This document shows, in pieces, positions 16,000 through 24,198 of a stretch of 53,705 nt of DNA; within the stretch, counting starts at the first letter, position 1; every line of letters starts with the position of its first letter. The position numbers were made by a program, and so were the translations under genes. The stretch is from AC-50 sp035640455. Its GTDB lineage: Bacteria > Actinomycetota > Thermoleophilia > Gaiellales > Gaiellaceae. Where the stretch lies: contig DASQWB010000130.1 in NCBI GenBank assembly GCA_035640455.1, positions 1 to 53,705 of the forward strand. Direction: 5' to 3'. Under the pieces are notes generated by a model that worked only from the letters and a program-made list of their open reading frames with translations, did no database searches and had not been told where the DNA came from.

Positions 16000-16633
16000 T
16001 CCGAGCGTCGGCGCCCGCGACGGCCTCGGGATCGTGGCGGTGCGAGCGGACGCCGACGACCCGGATTCCCGCGGCATGCCCTCCCGCGACGTCCTCCTGC
16101 GTGTCTCCGATCGCGACCGTCGCCGAGGCCGGCCAGCCGCCCGCCCGCTCGCGGGCGAGCTCGACCAGACGCGGCCGCTCCTCGCTCTCGCACCCAAACG
16201 CGCCCTGGCCGCGCGGGAAGAACCGGTCGAGCCCGAGCCGCTCCATCCGCGTGTAGGCGACCGGCTCCGGATTGCCGGTCAGCAGGACGAGGCGCGCCTG
16301 GTCGGCCAGCTCGGCGAGCGTCTCCGCCGCGCCGTCCGGTGCGCGCCAGGCGCTCGTGTCCGCACCGGCGAGGAGCTCGAGGTATCGCTCCGCAAGAAGT
16401 GCGCACCAACGGCCGAGACCGGCGTCGATCTCCTGCTCCCGAAGCCCGGCGCGGCGGAGGAGCTCGCGGCCCTGCCGGAGAGCCGTCCGGCCGGCGTGGT
16501 CGAGCCGGTAGAGGGCGTCCGGCGCGATCTCGACACCGAAGGCCTGCCGCGCAGCGTCCGCCGCGGCTTGCCCGAGGAGCGGGTCGTCGCTCAAAAGGAG
16601 GATCCCGTCGACGTCGAAGAGCAGGAGCAGCAC
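15950..16633 (-). CDS. HAD-superfamily hydrolase, phosphoglycolate-phosphatase-like
   Basis: 227 residues. HAD motif I is 'LLFDVDGILL' (nucleophile and acid Asp 7 and Asp 9; Ile replaces the usual Thr after DG). An alpha-helical cap follows, then motif II 'LVLLTGNPE', motif III in the 'ESEERPRLVELA' region, and motif IV 'VAIGDTQEDV'. It should dephosphorylate a small metabolite. The start is leftward from 16633. It overlaps the SPFH gene tail-to-tail by 50 bp and is divergent from the sigma factor gene. Confidence 0.85.
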   Translation of the reverse strand: MLLLLFDVDGILLLSDDPLLGQAAADAARQAFGVEIAPDALYRLDHAGRTALRQGRELLRRAGLREQEIDAGLGRWCALLAERYLELLAGADTSAWRAPDGAAETLAELADQARLVLLTGNPEPVAYTRMERLGLDRFFPRGQGAFGCESEERPRLVELARERAGGWPASATVAIGDTQEDVAGGHAAGIRVVGVRSHRHDPEAVAGADARISSLASLPEALSSLRP

Positions 16634-16680
16634 GTCTCTAGTCTCTGTGACGATGTGAACCCCGGCGACGTAGAAGGGGC

Positions 16681-17223
16681 GTGAACGCGGCGATGAGCTC
16701 TTGGCCGGCGCGGATGGGCGTTCGCGTGACCGCTTGGCCGAGCTTCGCCGCGATCGCGGAGGAGCACCTCGACGCCGTCTACCGCTACCTGCTGCTCATG
16801 ACCCGAGACCGCACGACCGCCGAAGACCTCACGAGCGAGACGTTCGAGAAGGCGTTCCGCTCGTGGCGGCGCTTCGATCCCCGCCGGGCGGCGCCGCGGA
16901 CCTGGCTCTGCCAGATCGCGCGCAGCGCCGCGCTCGACCACTTCCGCTCGGAGGAGCGGCGGCGCCGGCGCGAGACGCGCTACGCCTCGGGCGCGCCGCA
17001 GGCCGACGAGCGCTCGCTCGGCGAAGGCCTGTCGCCGTCGCTCGAGGCGGCCCTAGCCGAGCTCTCCGCCGGCGAGCGGGAGGTGGTCGCGCTCCGCGTC
17101 CTGCTCGAGTTCGACGGCCGAACGGCGGCGCGCGTGCTCGGCATCAGCCCGACGGCGTGCTCGACCCGCCTGAGCCGCGCCCTGCAGAAGCTGGAGGAGA
17201 AGGTGAGAGACCATGGCAGCTGA
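16681..17223 (+). CDS. ECF-type RNA polymerase sigma factor
   Basis: 180 residues from GTG 16681; ATG 16693 is an equal alternative. Region 2 is 'HLDAVYRYLLLMTRDRTTAE' and 'LTSETFEKAFRSWRRFDPRR', with the -10 recognition helix near 'TWLCQIARSAALDHFR'. Region 4 is 'LSAGEREVVALRVLLEFDGR' followed by a helix-turn-helix 'TAARVLGISPTACSTRLSRA'. The next gene overlaps its last 11 bases and encodes a membrane DUF4349 protein. The pair looks like a sigma factor with its membrane-bound antagonist. Confidence 0.9.
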   Translation: MNAAMSSWPARMGVRVTAWPSFAAIAEEHLDAVYRYLLLMTRDRTTAEDLTSETFEKAFRSWRRFDPRRAAPRTWLCQIARSAALDHFRSEERRRRRETRYASGAPQADERSLGEGLSPSLEAALAELSAGEREVVALRVLLEFDGRTAARVLGISPTACSTRLSRALQKLEEKVRDHGS

Positions 17224-18271
17224 CCCGATCGACGAGCGCTACGACGAGATCGTCCGCGAGCTTCGCGCGCTCCCCGGCGCGCCCGCGGAACTGCGCGAGC
17301 GCGTGCGCAGGCTCGGGTCGGCGGCCGACCTACAGCGACCGCGGCGACGGGGGCTGACGCTCGCGGTCGCCGTCGGGCTGCTCGTGGTCGCCGCCGTCGC
17401 GGGGATCGTGCTCGGCTCCGGCGGGTCGTCGTCGCAGAAGACGGCCGGCGGCGCGGGGGCCGATAAGGCGTGGCCGGTGCCGGCGACGTCTGCTCGCCAG
17501 AGGGCCATCTTCGCGCCGCGGACGAAGGCGAACGCGTTGTCGCGGGCCGGCGGCGGGGGCAGCATCGCCCTGCCCGTGAACCCGGCGCGGCTCACCGAGG
17601 TTCGCGCCTCGATGCGGCTCCGCGTGTCGAGCCTCGACGGGCTCTCGAAGACGACGTCGAAGGCGATGCGGATCACGCGCGCCCTCGGCGGCTTCGTGCA
17701 GTCGGTCGAGTACGGGACGCCGAGCCGCGGCAACGGCGACGCGTACCTCACCGTCCGCATCCCGGTCGCCCACGTGCAGCAGGCGGTCGTCCGCTTCACG
17801 GCGCTCGGGACGATCCAGTCCCAGCACATCGCGATTCGCGACCTCCAGGATCAGGCGAACGCGGAGGAGCTGCGGATCCTGCGCCTGCGCAAGACGGCGG
17901 TTCAGCTCCAGGAGAAGTTGCGCGGCCAGCTCACGCCGGAGGAGCGGGTGCGGCTCCAATCGCAGCTCGACGCGGTGCGCGGCCTCCTGCGCGTGAAGAC
18001 GCAGCAGCATCGGGGCACGCTCCGGCAGGGACGGCTCTCGACATTCCAGCTCGAGCTGACGACGCGCAAGGCCGCCGCCGCGGTGCCCGGCAAGCCGGGC
18101 CGAATCGAGCGCGCGGCGCGGCACGCCTTCTCGGCGCTCTCGAAGACGATCGCAGGCGTGCTCTACGCGCTGATCGTCCTCAGCCCGCTGCTCGTCCTGG
18201 TGGCGGCGGGGCTGTGGGCGAGCCGGTACCGCCGGCGCCGCGTCGAGCAGCGGCTGCTCGCACGCGCCTGA
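17213..18271 (+). CDS. DUF4349 membrane protein, probable anti-sigma partner
   Basis: 352 residues, ATG 17213. The cytoplasmic N-terminus (1-45, 'DERYDEIVRELRALPGAPAE') has the place and size of an anti-sigma region. TM1 at ~45-66 precedes a Ser/Gly linker. The DUF4349 domain follows (~120-330), with 'ALGGFVQSVEYGTPSRGNGD', 'YLTVRIPVAHVQQAV', a coiled-coil section, and a final TM ('VLYALIVLSPLLVLVAAGLW') with an Arg-rich tail. The overlap with the sigma gene suggests translational coupling. Anti-sigma function is inference. The 3' end overlaps the leftward methyltransferase frame by 92 bp. Confidence 0.8.
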   Translation: MAADPIDERYDEIVRELRALPGAPAELRERVRRLGSAADLQRPRRRGLTLAVAVGLLVVAAVAGIVLGSGGSSSQKTAGGAGADKAWPVPATSARQRAIFAPRTKANALSRAGGGGSIALPVNPARLTEVRASMRLRVSSLDGLSKTTSKAMRITRALGGFVQSVEYGTPSRGNGDAYLTVRIPVAHVQQAVVRFTALGTIQSQHIAIRDLQDQANAEELRILRLRKTAVQLQEKLRGQLTPEERVRLQSQLDAVRGLLRVKTQQHRGTLRQGRLSTFQLELTTRKAAAAVPGKPGRIERAARHAFSALSKTIAGVLYALIVLSPLLVLVAAGLWASRYRRRRVEQRLLARA

Positions 18272-19115
18272 CGAGACGGCGCGCGCTCGACACCGGCGCG
18301 AGCGAGGCACAGAGGACGGCGTTCGCGGCGCGGCCGTAGCGGACGCCGTCCGGGTCGAAGTCCGGTGCCGCCCGCCAGCCGTCCGGCCCGAGCGCGTAGA
18401 TCTCCTCCTCGAGCACGCGGAAGCCCGCGCCGAGGAAGGCGTCGTTCCAGCCGTCGGGCTCGAGCTGGACGAACCAGCCGTGATCCTCCCGCTCGCCGCA
18501 CGGCACGGTGACGACGAGCCGGCCGTCGGGCGCGAGGACGCGGCGAAGCTCCTCGAGCGCGGCGGCCGCGCCGTGCGGGTCGCGCTCCTCCTCGGCGCCG
18601 TAGACGCGGTTGTCGCGGCCGACGTGCTCGAGCGTCGAGACGCAGAGCGCGAGGTCGAAGGCGCCGTCCTCGAAGGGCAGGTCGCGCACATCGGCGACGA
18701 CGGTGCGGATCCCGGGCACGTCGGCCTGCGCGAGGTCGACGCCGACGACGTGCGAGGCTCGGGCGAGGAGCGCCGCGAGGTAGGCGGGCTCGGCGTTCGC
18801 CGTGCCGACGTCGAGCACGCGCTCGCCCGGCTGCACGTGCGCGAGCGCCCACGGGATCTCGATCGCCCGCTCGTCCGTCCCGGGCGGGGCCTCGAGGAAC
18901 GTGTCCCGCCCGGCCGAGAGCGCCTCGTCGAGCGCGGCGAGCCGCTCGAACTCCTCGCCCTGCACGAGCTCGCGGAGGAGCGTCGCGCGGGGGATGCGCC
19001 GCTCGAGCGCCTCCGGCTCGGGCTCGCGCCGCAGGACGAGCCGGTAGGCGCGGCGGACGAACTCCTCGTCGGAGAGTCGCGCGAGCTCGAGGTGCGCCGC
19101 CAGCCGGTCGTCCAC
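18180..19115 (-). CDS. SAM-dependent methyltransferase with N-terminal DUF4214-like region
   Basis: 311 residues from GTG 19115. Residues ~8-55 ('LSDEEFVRRAYRLVLRREPE') resemble DUF4214, often found in surface-glycan enzymes. A class I methyltransferase fold follows: motif I 'RVLDVGTANAEP', acidic loop 'VVGVDLAQADVPG', 'DLPFEDGAFDLALCVSTLEH' and 'RRVLAPDGRLVVTVPCGERE'. The substrate is unknown; a sugar or lipid-linked glycan is plausible from the N-terminal region. The Ala/Pro-rich C-terminus overlaps the DUF4349 gene by 92 bp. It is divergent from the cupredoxin gene, 27 bp between starts. Confidence 0.8.
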   Translation of the reverse strand: MDDRLAAHLELARLSDEEFVRRAYRLVLRREPEPEALERRIPRATLLRELVQGEEFERLAALDEALSAGRDTFLEAPPGTDERAIEIPWALAHVQPGERVLDVGTANAEPAYLAALLARASHVVGVDLAQADVPGIRTVVADVRDLPFEDGAFDLALCVSTLEHVGRDNRVYGAEEERDPHGAAAALEELRRVLAPDGRLVVTVPCGEREDHGWFVQLEPDGWNDAFLGAGFRVLEEEIYALGPDGWRAAPDFDPDGVRYGRAANAVLCASLAPVSSARRLVRRVRAAAARRGAGGTGSPTAPPPPGRAAG

Positions 19116-19142
19116 CGCGGCCGCGATGGTAGTTTCCGCGCC

Positions 19143-19694
19143 GTGCTGCTCGCGCTCTCGACGTGGCACAAGATCGGCCTCGCGGGCGCCGGGGCGGTCT
19201 TCGTCGTCTTCGCGCTCTCGTCGGCGTTCCTCTTCCCGCGCTACCGGCCCGACTTCCCCGGCCGGCGGCTGGGCACGTTCGTCTGGGTCACGCTCGTCAT
19301 CTTCGTGGGGATGCTGGCCGCGGTGGAGATCTTCGGCGCCGAGCCGTCCGAGAAGGCCTCCGCCGAGGGCGAGGCGACGAGCGGGACGACGACGCCGACG
19401 AGTTCGGGAGGCGGGGGCCAGACGGTCCAGGTCTCCGAGAAGGAGTTCAAGATTACGGTCCCGTCGACGACGCTCAAGGCCGGGAGCTACACGTTCGACC
19501 TCTCGAACGACGGCAAGATCCCGCACGACCTGACGATCCAGGGCCCAGGCGTGAGCAAGGCGCACACGCCGGTGATCGACGGCGGCAAGAAGGCGACGCT
19601 GAAGGTGAAGCTGACCGCCGGCACGTACGACTTCTACTGCTCAGTCCCGGGCCACAAGCAGCTCGGGATGGACGTGAAGGTGAAGGTCGCTTAG
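19143..19694 (+). CDS. Membrane-anchored cupredoxin (type I copper protein)
   Basis: 183 residues from GTG 19143. Two TM helices (~8-30 and ~40-62) anchor a Ser/Thr/Gly linker and a C-terminal plastocyanin-like domain (~100-183). Copper ligands are visible: His in 'KIPHDLTI', then Cys, His and Met in 'FYCSVPGHKQLGMDVKV', the classic blue-copper loop. It would carry electrons at the outer face of the membrane. The two-helix anchor recalls cytochrome oxidase subunit II, but the binuclear CuA motif is absent. Confidence 0.85.
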   Translation: MLLALSTWHKIGLAGAGAVFVVFALSSAFLFPRYRPDFPGRRLGTFVWVTLVIFVGMLAAVEIFGAEPSEKASAEGEATSGTTTPTSSGGGGQTVQVSEKEFKITVPSTTLKAGSYTFDLSNDGKIPHDLTIQGPGVSKAHTPVIDGGKKATLKVKLTAGTYDFYCSVPGHKQLGMDVKVKVA

Positions 19695-19782
19695 CACTGG
19701 CCGGACGGTTTCCCAAGGTTCGGCCTTAGCACCCCGCCAGACCGGCACCTGTGGCGGCCTCTACAACAGATTCAGCCTTCGC

Positions 19783-21108
19783 TTAACCCTTCGCAAGACA
19801 TTCATCGAGCGCGTTCTTGACGAGTTTATCGAGTGCCGGGTCATACGAGAGCGACCCCGTAAACATTATCGAGCCAGCGGAGAGCACGAAGCCCCCTGCG
19901 GGTGTGTCGTAGCATGTGAGGTGCGCGGAGTGGGTTACGCCACCCGGTTCGGGGACATTCTGGCCAACGGCGAGTACGACGAGATTGTCGGGATGGTTGC
20001 CCCGGTCATCGCCTACCCAAGCGCTGACGATCTTCGGATCGTCAGGATCGCGGTTCGCATTCAATGAGCTGTCCATTTCGCGTCCGCTTGCGGCTCCGGG
20101 AAAGCCTTTCTTACCGATGAGCTTGCCGCGTCGAACGCCGGTCCCTGCGAAGAAGCGATGCTTCGCGGCACGCACGCGGTACGGAGCTGGGGCCGAACCG
20201 TAGTTGTTGTAGAGGAAAGCGACTCCGAGGAGTCCGCGCTCCGGGCGGCCGCGGTTGCGGAAATAGTACGAGTCGCGCCAGGGGATCCCAATCTTGCCTT
20301 CGAAGTAGACGAGTGCGTCACCGGCCTCGCTGTAGCTGATTTCCTCGAAGAGGCCATTTCCGCCGAGGTACAGGACGCGGCCGCCATGGTCGACGTAATC
20401 CTTTAGCGCGTCATAGGCACGCGCGCTCCAGTACTCAGGATGGGTGTTGATTATAAAGCCCTTGTAGCACTCGAGCGGCAGGAGGCCGCAGTGGAGGTCA
20501 TAATCGCTGTAGACGTCGAAGTGGTAGTCAGCCTCAGACATCCACTGATGTAGCCAAAGCTCGGCTCTGGTGAGGTGTGGGACGGGGTAGGGCTCGCCTT
20601 CGTAGGGGAAGGTAAGCGGGTTGGGCCGCTCGAAGCTCGTCCGTAGAGTGCACATCACCTCATCGTCTGGCTGATAGCGCGAGTGCCCCGGCGCACTCGG
20701 GTCGTCGCTCGTCCATTCGTTGTACGCATTCCAGGTGTTCGTGTTTGCGAGCACCGCGAAATCACGCTCTTCACCTGGCGTCGGCCGCACGATAAAGACG
20801 ACGTACCACGGTTCGTCGCCGTCAGAGGGTGTGAGCTCGGCGGCGTAGAGGCCAGATTCCCATTCGGGGACACTGAGCGTGAAGCTAGCCTGCCACCCGC
20901 ATCCATTCCAGTACGCAAATCTTGGGACGGGCTGTTTGGCGCCGATCTCTTGGCTCACCGGTAGGAGCGGCGTTCGCGCACCTCCCTCGGCAAATTCAAG
21001 AAGGCGGAGGTAGGCAAGCTTGTAATCGACGTCGGCAGAGACGCAGAACGCGAGTGTTTCACCGGGAGCGACCGACTGCGGCCGCGAATATCCCATCACT
21101 GAAGCCAT
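19783..21108 (-). CDS. N,N-dimethylformamidase large-subunit-like protein
   Basis: 441 residues. The sequence 'AVLANTNTWNAYNEW', 'DYDLHCGLLPLECYKGFIIN' with 'THPEYWSARAYDALKDYVDH', and 'GGRVLYLGGNGLFEE' match the N,N-dimethylformamidase beta/large-subunit family, which hydrolyses DMF to dimethylamine and formate; in characterised enzymes Tyr and Glu residues hold an iron. Many members are uncharacterised, so the substrate is uncertain, and no small-subunit gene is adjacent. Base composition is clearly lower in GC than in neighbours, with more A/T-ending codons, and it sits just downstream of tRNA-Ser(GGA). Horizontal acquisition is likely. Confidence 0.72.
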   Translation of the reverse strand: MASVMGYSRPQSVAPGETLAFCVSADVDYKLAYLRLLEFAEGGARTPLLPVSQEIGAKQPVPRFAYWNGCGWQASFTLSVPEWESGLYAAELTPSDGDEPWYVVFIVRPTPGEERDFAVLANTNTWNAYNEWTSDDPSAPGHSRYQPDDEVMCTLRTSFERPNPLTFPYEGEPYPVPHLTRAELWLHQWMSEADYHFDVYSDYDLHCGLLPLECYKGFIINTHPEYWSARAYDALKDYVDHGGRVLYLGGNGLFEEISYSEAGDALVYFEGKIGIPWRDSYYFRNRGRPERGLLGVAFLYNNYGSAPAPYRVRAAKHRFFAGTGVRRGKLIGKKGFPGAASGREMDSSLNANRDPDDPKIVSAWVGDDRGNHPDNLVVLAVGQNVPEPGGVTHSAHLTCYDTPAGGFVLSAGSIMFTGSLSYDPALDKLVKNALDECLAKG

Positions 21109-21300
21109 CTCGAAGCCCGATCGCAGCAGTCGACTCCGCGCACAGCTGCGCTTTAAAGCGAGAGTCTAAGACTATTTCTTCAGCGCTGCAGCCGAAAATC
21201 GAGCAGAGCTGCAGCCTCGGGAAGGTTTAGCGGGGTGGGTCTCAAGGCACGGGCTCGACGACAGGAAAACCCGAGGCCATGCGGCGTTGGGGATCAAATG
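21109..21300. other. AT-richer spacer between the DMFase-like gene and tRNA-Ser
   Basis: About 190 bp with the same lower GC as the gene to its left. I see no ORF worth calling, no clear promoter and no copy of the tRNA 3' end. It may be the remaining edge of an acquired segment. Confidence 0.4.
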
Positions 21301-21392
21301 TGGCGGAGAGGGCGGGATTTGAACCCGCGACCCGCCTTTCGGCAGGTACGCGATTTCCAGTCGCGCTCCTTAGGCCACTCGGACACCTCTCC
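21301..21392 (-). tRNA. tRNA-Ser(GGA)
   Basis: Read leftward it starts GGAGAGGTGTCCGAGTGG. The anticodon loop is CTGGAAA (anticodon GGA, decoding UCC/UCU). It has a long variable arm, the T-loop GGTTCAAATCC and an acceptor ending CCTCTCCG with an encoded CCA (21301-21303). The seven acceptor pairs are complete. Confidence 0.95.
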
Positions 21393-21454
21393 GCGCCGCC
21401 GCAGCGTAGCGTGAGCCGGGAGGGAGTTCGCGCCGGCGCCGCGAATCGACGCGC

Positions 21455-22048
21455 ATGCGACGGATCGAGGCGCTCGACCTCGGGGCGGTGCGCCCGAACT
21501 GGCTCACGGCGGGCGCGATCCGGCTCGGCCTCCTGAGCCTCTTCGTCGTGCTCACGGCGATGGTGCGGGGGCACTTGACGCACCGGAGCGCCGGCTGGCT
21601 GCTCCTCGCCGGTGCGCTCTTCGTCGTCGCCGCCGCCGGTCTCTTCGCGCTCGCCACGCGCCGCGTCGCGCTCGCCCTGCCCTTCCTCGAGCGCGGCTTG
21701 CGACTGACCGACGCCGTCCTTCTCGTCCTGCGCCGGATCGGACTGCCGCTCGTCGGGCTCGCGTTCTTCCTCGTCTGGACGTTCGTCTACATCGGGATCT
21801 GGTGGGTACACCCGCACGACGCCTTCCGCGGGCTCGAGCCGCACCCGCGCTTCGCGGACTTCTTCTACACCGCGGTCTCGACCGCGTTCATCTCGCCGCC
21901 GGGCGACATCGTCGCCCACTCTCGCGGCGCGCGCGCGGCGACGGTGATCGAGATGCTGACGGCGTTCGCGCTCGTGACCGCCTACGCGGGGAGCTTCCTC
22001 GAGCTGCGTCGCGAGCCGGCGCGTCCTCGCCCTAGCGAGCGAACGTGA
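21455..22048 (+). CDS. Membrane protein resembling a two-TM potassium channel with altered filter
   Basis: 197 residues, ATG 21455. Four predicted TM segments: ~20-38, ~46-66, ~94-115 and ~160-183. Between the last two, 'FADFFYTAVSTAFISPPGD' occupies the place of the pore helix and filter of Ion_trans_2 channels (typically TVGYGD), but the filter reads ISPPGD. It may be a channel-derived sensor or a channel with other selectivity. The 3' end overlaps the leftward SIS gene by 17 bp. Confidence 0.6.
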   Translation: MRRIEALDLGAVRPNWLTAGAIRLGLLSLFVVLTAMVRGHLTHRSAGWLLLAGALFVVAAAGLFALATRRVALALPFLERGLRLTDAVLLVLRRIGLPLVGLAFFLVWTFVYIGIWWVHPHDAFRGLEPHPRFADFFYTAVSTAFISPPGDIVAHSRGARAATVIEMLTAFALVTAYAGSFLELRREPARPRPSERT

Positions 22049-23111
22049 CCTTCGCGAGCCCCTCGGGCCGGTCGGGGTCGAGGCCCTTTGCGCGCGCGAC
22101 CGCCCACGCGAAGAGCTGCCCCGGCACGACCGACAGCAGCGGCGAGAGAAGCGGCGAGGGCGGCGTCGGCGTCCGCAGCACGTAGTCGGCGTCCTTGAGG
22201 GCGTCGGCGGCGTCGCCCGTCGCGACGAGCGTCGCCCCCGCCTCGCGCACGCGCCCGGCGGCCTCGACGACGGCGGGGAGGGAGTCGTCGTGCGAGGCGA
22301 TCGTCCACACTGGGAACAGGGCGTCGAGCGCGGCCACCGGGCCGTGCGCGAGATCCGTAGCCGTCAGCGGCTCGGCGGCGATGCGGCAAGTCTCGAGGAG
22401 CTTCAGCGCGACCTCCCGGGCGGTCGCGAACTCGGGGCCGCGGCCGATGACGAACATCCGGCCGACGAACGTGAACGCGAGCGCGATCTGCGGGACGGTC
22501 CGCTCGAGCGCCGGGATCAGTTCCTCGAGAGCGCCCGCGACGACGCGAAGGTGCTCCGCGAAGGCGCGTCCGCGGCCGGCGGCGTGCGCGGCGAGCAGGC
22601 CGAGCGCGCCGACCTGGTTCAGGTACGTCTTCGTGGCGGCGATCGATCGCTCCGGGCCGGCGCCGAGCGGCAGCACTGCCTCGGCGCGGCCCGCGAGTTC
22701 CGACGCCGGATCGTTCGTCAAGGCGACCGTGAAGGCCCGGCTTCGCCGTGCGCGCTCGACGTACTCGACGACGTCGGGGGTCTGGCCCGACTGCGAGAGC
22801 CCGATCGCGGTCGAGCCGGCCATGTCCAGCTCTGCGCCGTAGTAAACGGTCAGGGTGATGGAGTCGCGGAGCGCCGTCCAGCCGGGGAGGAGCCCAAAGG
22901 CGTAGACGCCGAACGCGGCGGCGTTGTCGGACGAGCCGTGGCCGACCATCCGCACCGTCGTCGCTCCGCGGTCGCGCGCCGCCGCAGCGACCCGCGCGTA
23001 CTCCGCCTCGTGCTCGAGGAGCCGCGCGAGCGCGAGTGGCTGCTCGCGGATCTCCGCGAGGAGCTTCTCGCCGGGAGCGGGCGCCGCGGGCACAGGCTCA
23101 GGCCACGACAC
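22032..23111 (-). CDS. Double-SIS sugar-phosphate isomerase/deaminase (GlmS-isomerase/NagB-II-like)
   Basis: 359 residues from GTG 23111, inside the end of nagA (14-bp overlap). Two SIS domains: 'VRMVGHGSSDNAAAFGVYAF' with 'AIGLSQSGQTPDVVEYVERA' (~50-180), and 'MFVIGRGPEFATAREVALKL' with 'LETCRIAAEPLTATDLAHGP' (~215-340). There is no glutaminase domain, so it is not GlmS. In an operon with nagA and murQ it most likely converts glucosamine-6-phosphate to fructose-6-phosphate and ammonia, the NagB-II role, or works on a related sugar. It is the last gene of the leftward operon. Confidence 0.85.
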   Translation of the reverse strand: MSWPEPVPAAPAPGEKLLAEIREQPLALARLLEHEAEYARVAAAARDRGATTVRMVGHGSSDNAAAFGVYAFGLLPGWTALRDSITLTVYYGAELDMAGSTAIGLSQSGQTPDVVEYVERARRSRAFTVALTNDPASELAGRAEAVLPLGAGPERSIAATKTYLNQVGALGLLAAHAAGRGRAFAEHLRVVAGALEELIPALERTVPQIALAFTFVGRMFVIGRGPEFATAREVALKLLETCRIAAEPLTATDLAHGPVAALDALFPVWTIASHDDSLPAVVEAAGRVREAGATLVATGDAADALKDADYVLRTPTPPSPLLSPLLSVVPGQLFAWAVARAKGLDPDRPEGLAKVTFAR

Positions 23112-24198
23112 GGGCCTCGCCTCCGACGAAGACGCGGTCGATCTCGAGGTTGTCGTCGAGCACGACGACGTCGGCCGGCAGGCCGGGCTCGAGCCGCCCG
23201 ATCGCGGAGAGCCCGACGACCTGGGCCGGCACCGAGCTCCCCGCCTGGAGGGCGTCCGCGAGCGGCACGCCGAGCGCGTGCAGATTCCGGACGGCCTCGA
23301 TCATCGTCAGCGTGCTCCCGGCGAGCACGCCGTCCGGGCCGCGCGCGACGCCGTCGCGCACGGCGATCTCGAGCCCGCCGAGGTTGTAGGAGCCGTTGGC
23401 GATCCCCGTCCCGGCCCCGGCGAAGGCGTCGGTGACGAGCGCGAGCCGTCCCGCCGCGGCGCGCCACACCACCCGCACCGTCTCGGGCGCGAGGTGGACG
23501 CCGTCGAGGATGATCTGGACGACGACGTCGTCGCGTGCGAGCGCCGCGCCCGCGATCCCGGGATCGCGGTGGCGGAACGGCCGCATCGCGTTGAAGAGGT
23601 GCGTCACCGTCTGCACGCCGCGGTCGAAGGCGGCGTTCGCCTCCTCGGCCGTCGCGTTGCTGTGGCCGCACGAGACGGTGATGCCGCGGTCCTGGAGGAG
23701 CTCGACGAGCGCCTCGGCACCGGGAAGCTCGGGCGCGAGCGTCACGAGCCTGACCGGCCCGGCCGCCACGAGCCGCTCGAGGAGCGCGGGGTCGGGGTCG
23801 CGCCGCGCCTCGGGCGGGTGCGTGCCCAGCCGGTTCGGCGCGAGGAATGGGCCTTCGAGGTGGACGCCGAGGATCCGCGGGCCCTCGGCGGTCGCCGGCA
23901 CGGCGCCGAGGGCGGAGACGAGCTGCTCCTCGGGCGCGCTGATGAAGGTCGGCAGGTAGGAGGTCACGCCGGTCTCGAGAAGCGCCTCGCCGGCGCGCCG
24001 GTAGCCGTCGGCGTCCGCCTCCAGCAGGTCGACGCCACCGAAGCCGTTCACCTGGAGGTCGACGAAGCCGGGTGCGGCGATCCCGCGGCCGTTCGGGGAG
24101 GACAGGCCGTGGCGCCCGAGAGTGCCGTCGTCGCGAACCTCGACGTCCCCCGGGACGAGCTGCCCGTCGATGAGCGCGGCTTCGACGCCGAGCCTCAT
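23098..24198 (-). CDS. nagA: N-acetylglucosamine-6-phosphate deacetylase
   Basis: 366 residues, ATG 24198, sharing ATGA with the end of murQ. NagA removes acetate from GlcNAc-6-phosphate to give GlcN-6-phosphate. Amidohydrolase signature: 'PGFVDLQVNGFGG' (here Q replaces the usual His before VNG), 'GVHLEGPFL' with metal-binding Glu ~115, 'SCGHSNA' (His ~179), 'VTHLFNAMRP' and the catalytic Asp in 'LVTDAFAGAG' (~256). Length is typical. It is the middle gene of murQ-nagA-SIS. Confidence 0.93.
   Translation of the reverse strand: MRLGVEAALIDGQLVPGDVEVRDDGTLGRHGLSSPNGRGIAAPGFVDLQVNGFGGVDLLEADADGYRRAGEALLETGVTSYLPTFISAPEEQLVSALGAVPATAEGPRILGVHLEGPFLAPNRLGTHPPEARRDPDPALLERLVAAGPVRLVTLAPELPGAEALVELLQDRGITVSCGHSNATAEEANAAFDRGVQTVTHLFNAMRPFRHRDPGIAGAALARDDVVVQIILDGVHLAPETVRVVWRAAAGRLALVTDAFAGAGTGIANGSYNLGGLEIAVRDGVARGPDGVLAGSTLTMIEAVRNLHALGVPLADALQAGSSVPAQVVGLSAIGRLEPGLPADVVVLDDNLEIDRVFVGGEARVVA

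Noticed and set aside
19695..21392. att-site direct repeats bounding the dimethylformamidase-like gene
   Set aside because: No copy of the tRNA-Ser(GGA) 3' end longer than about six bases was found on the far side.
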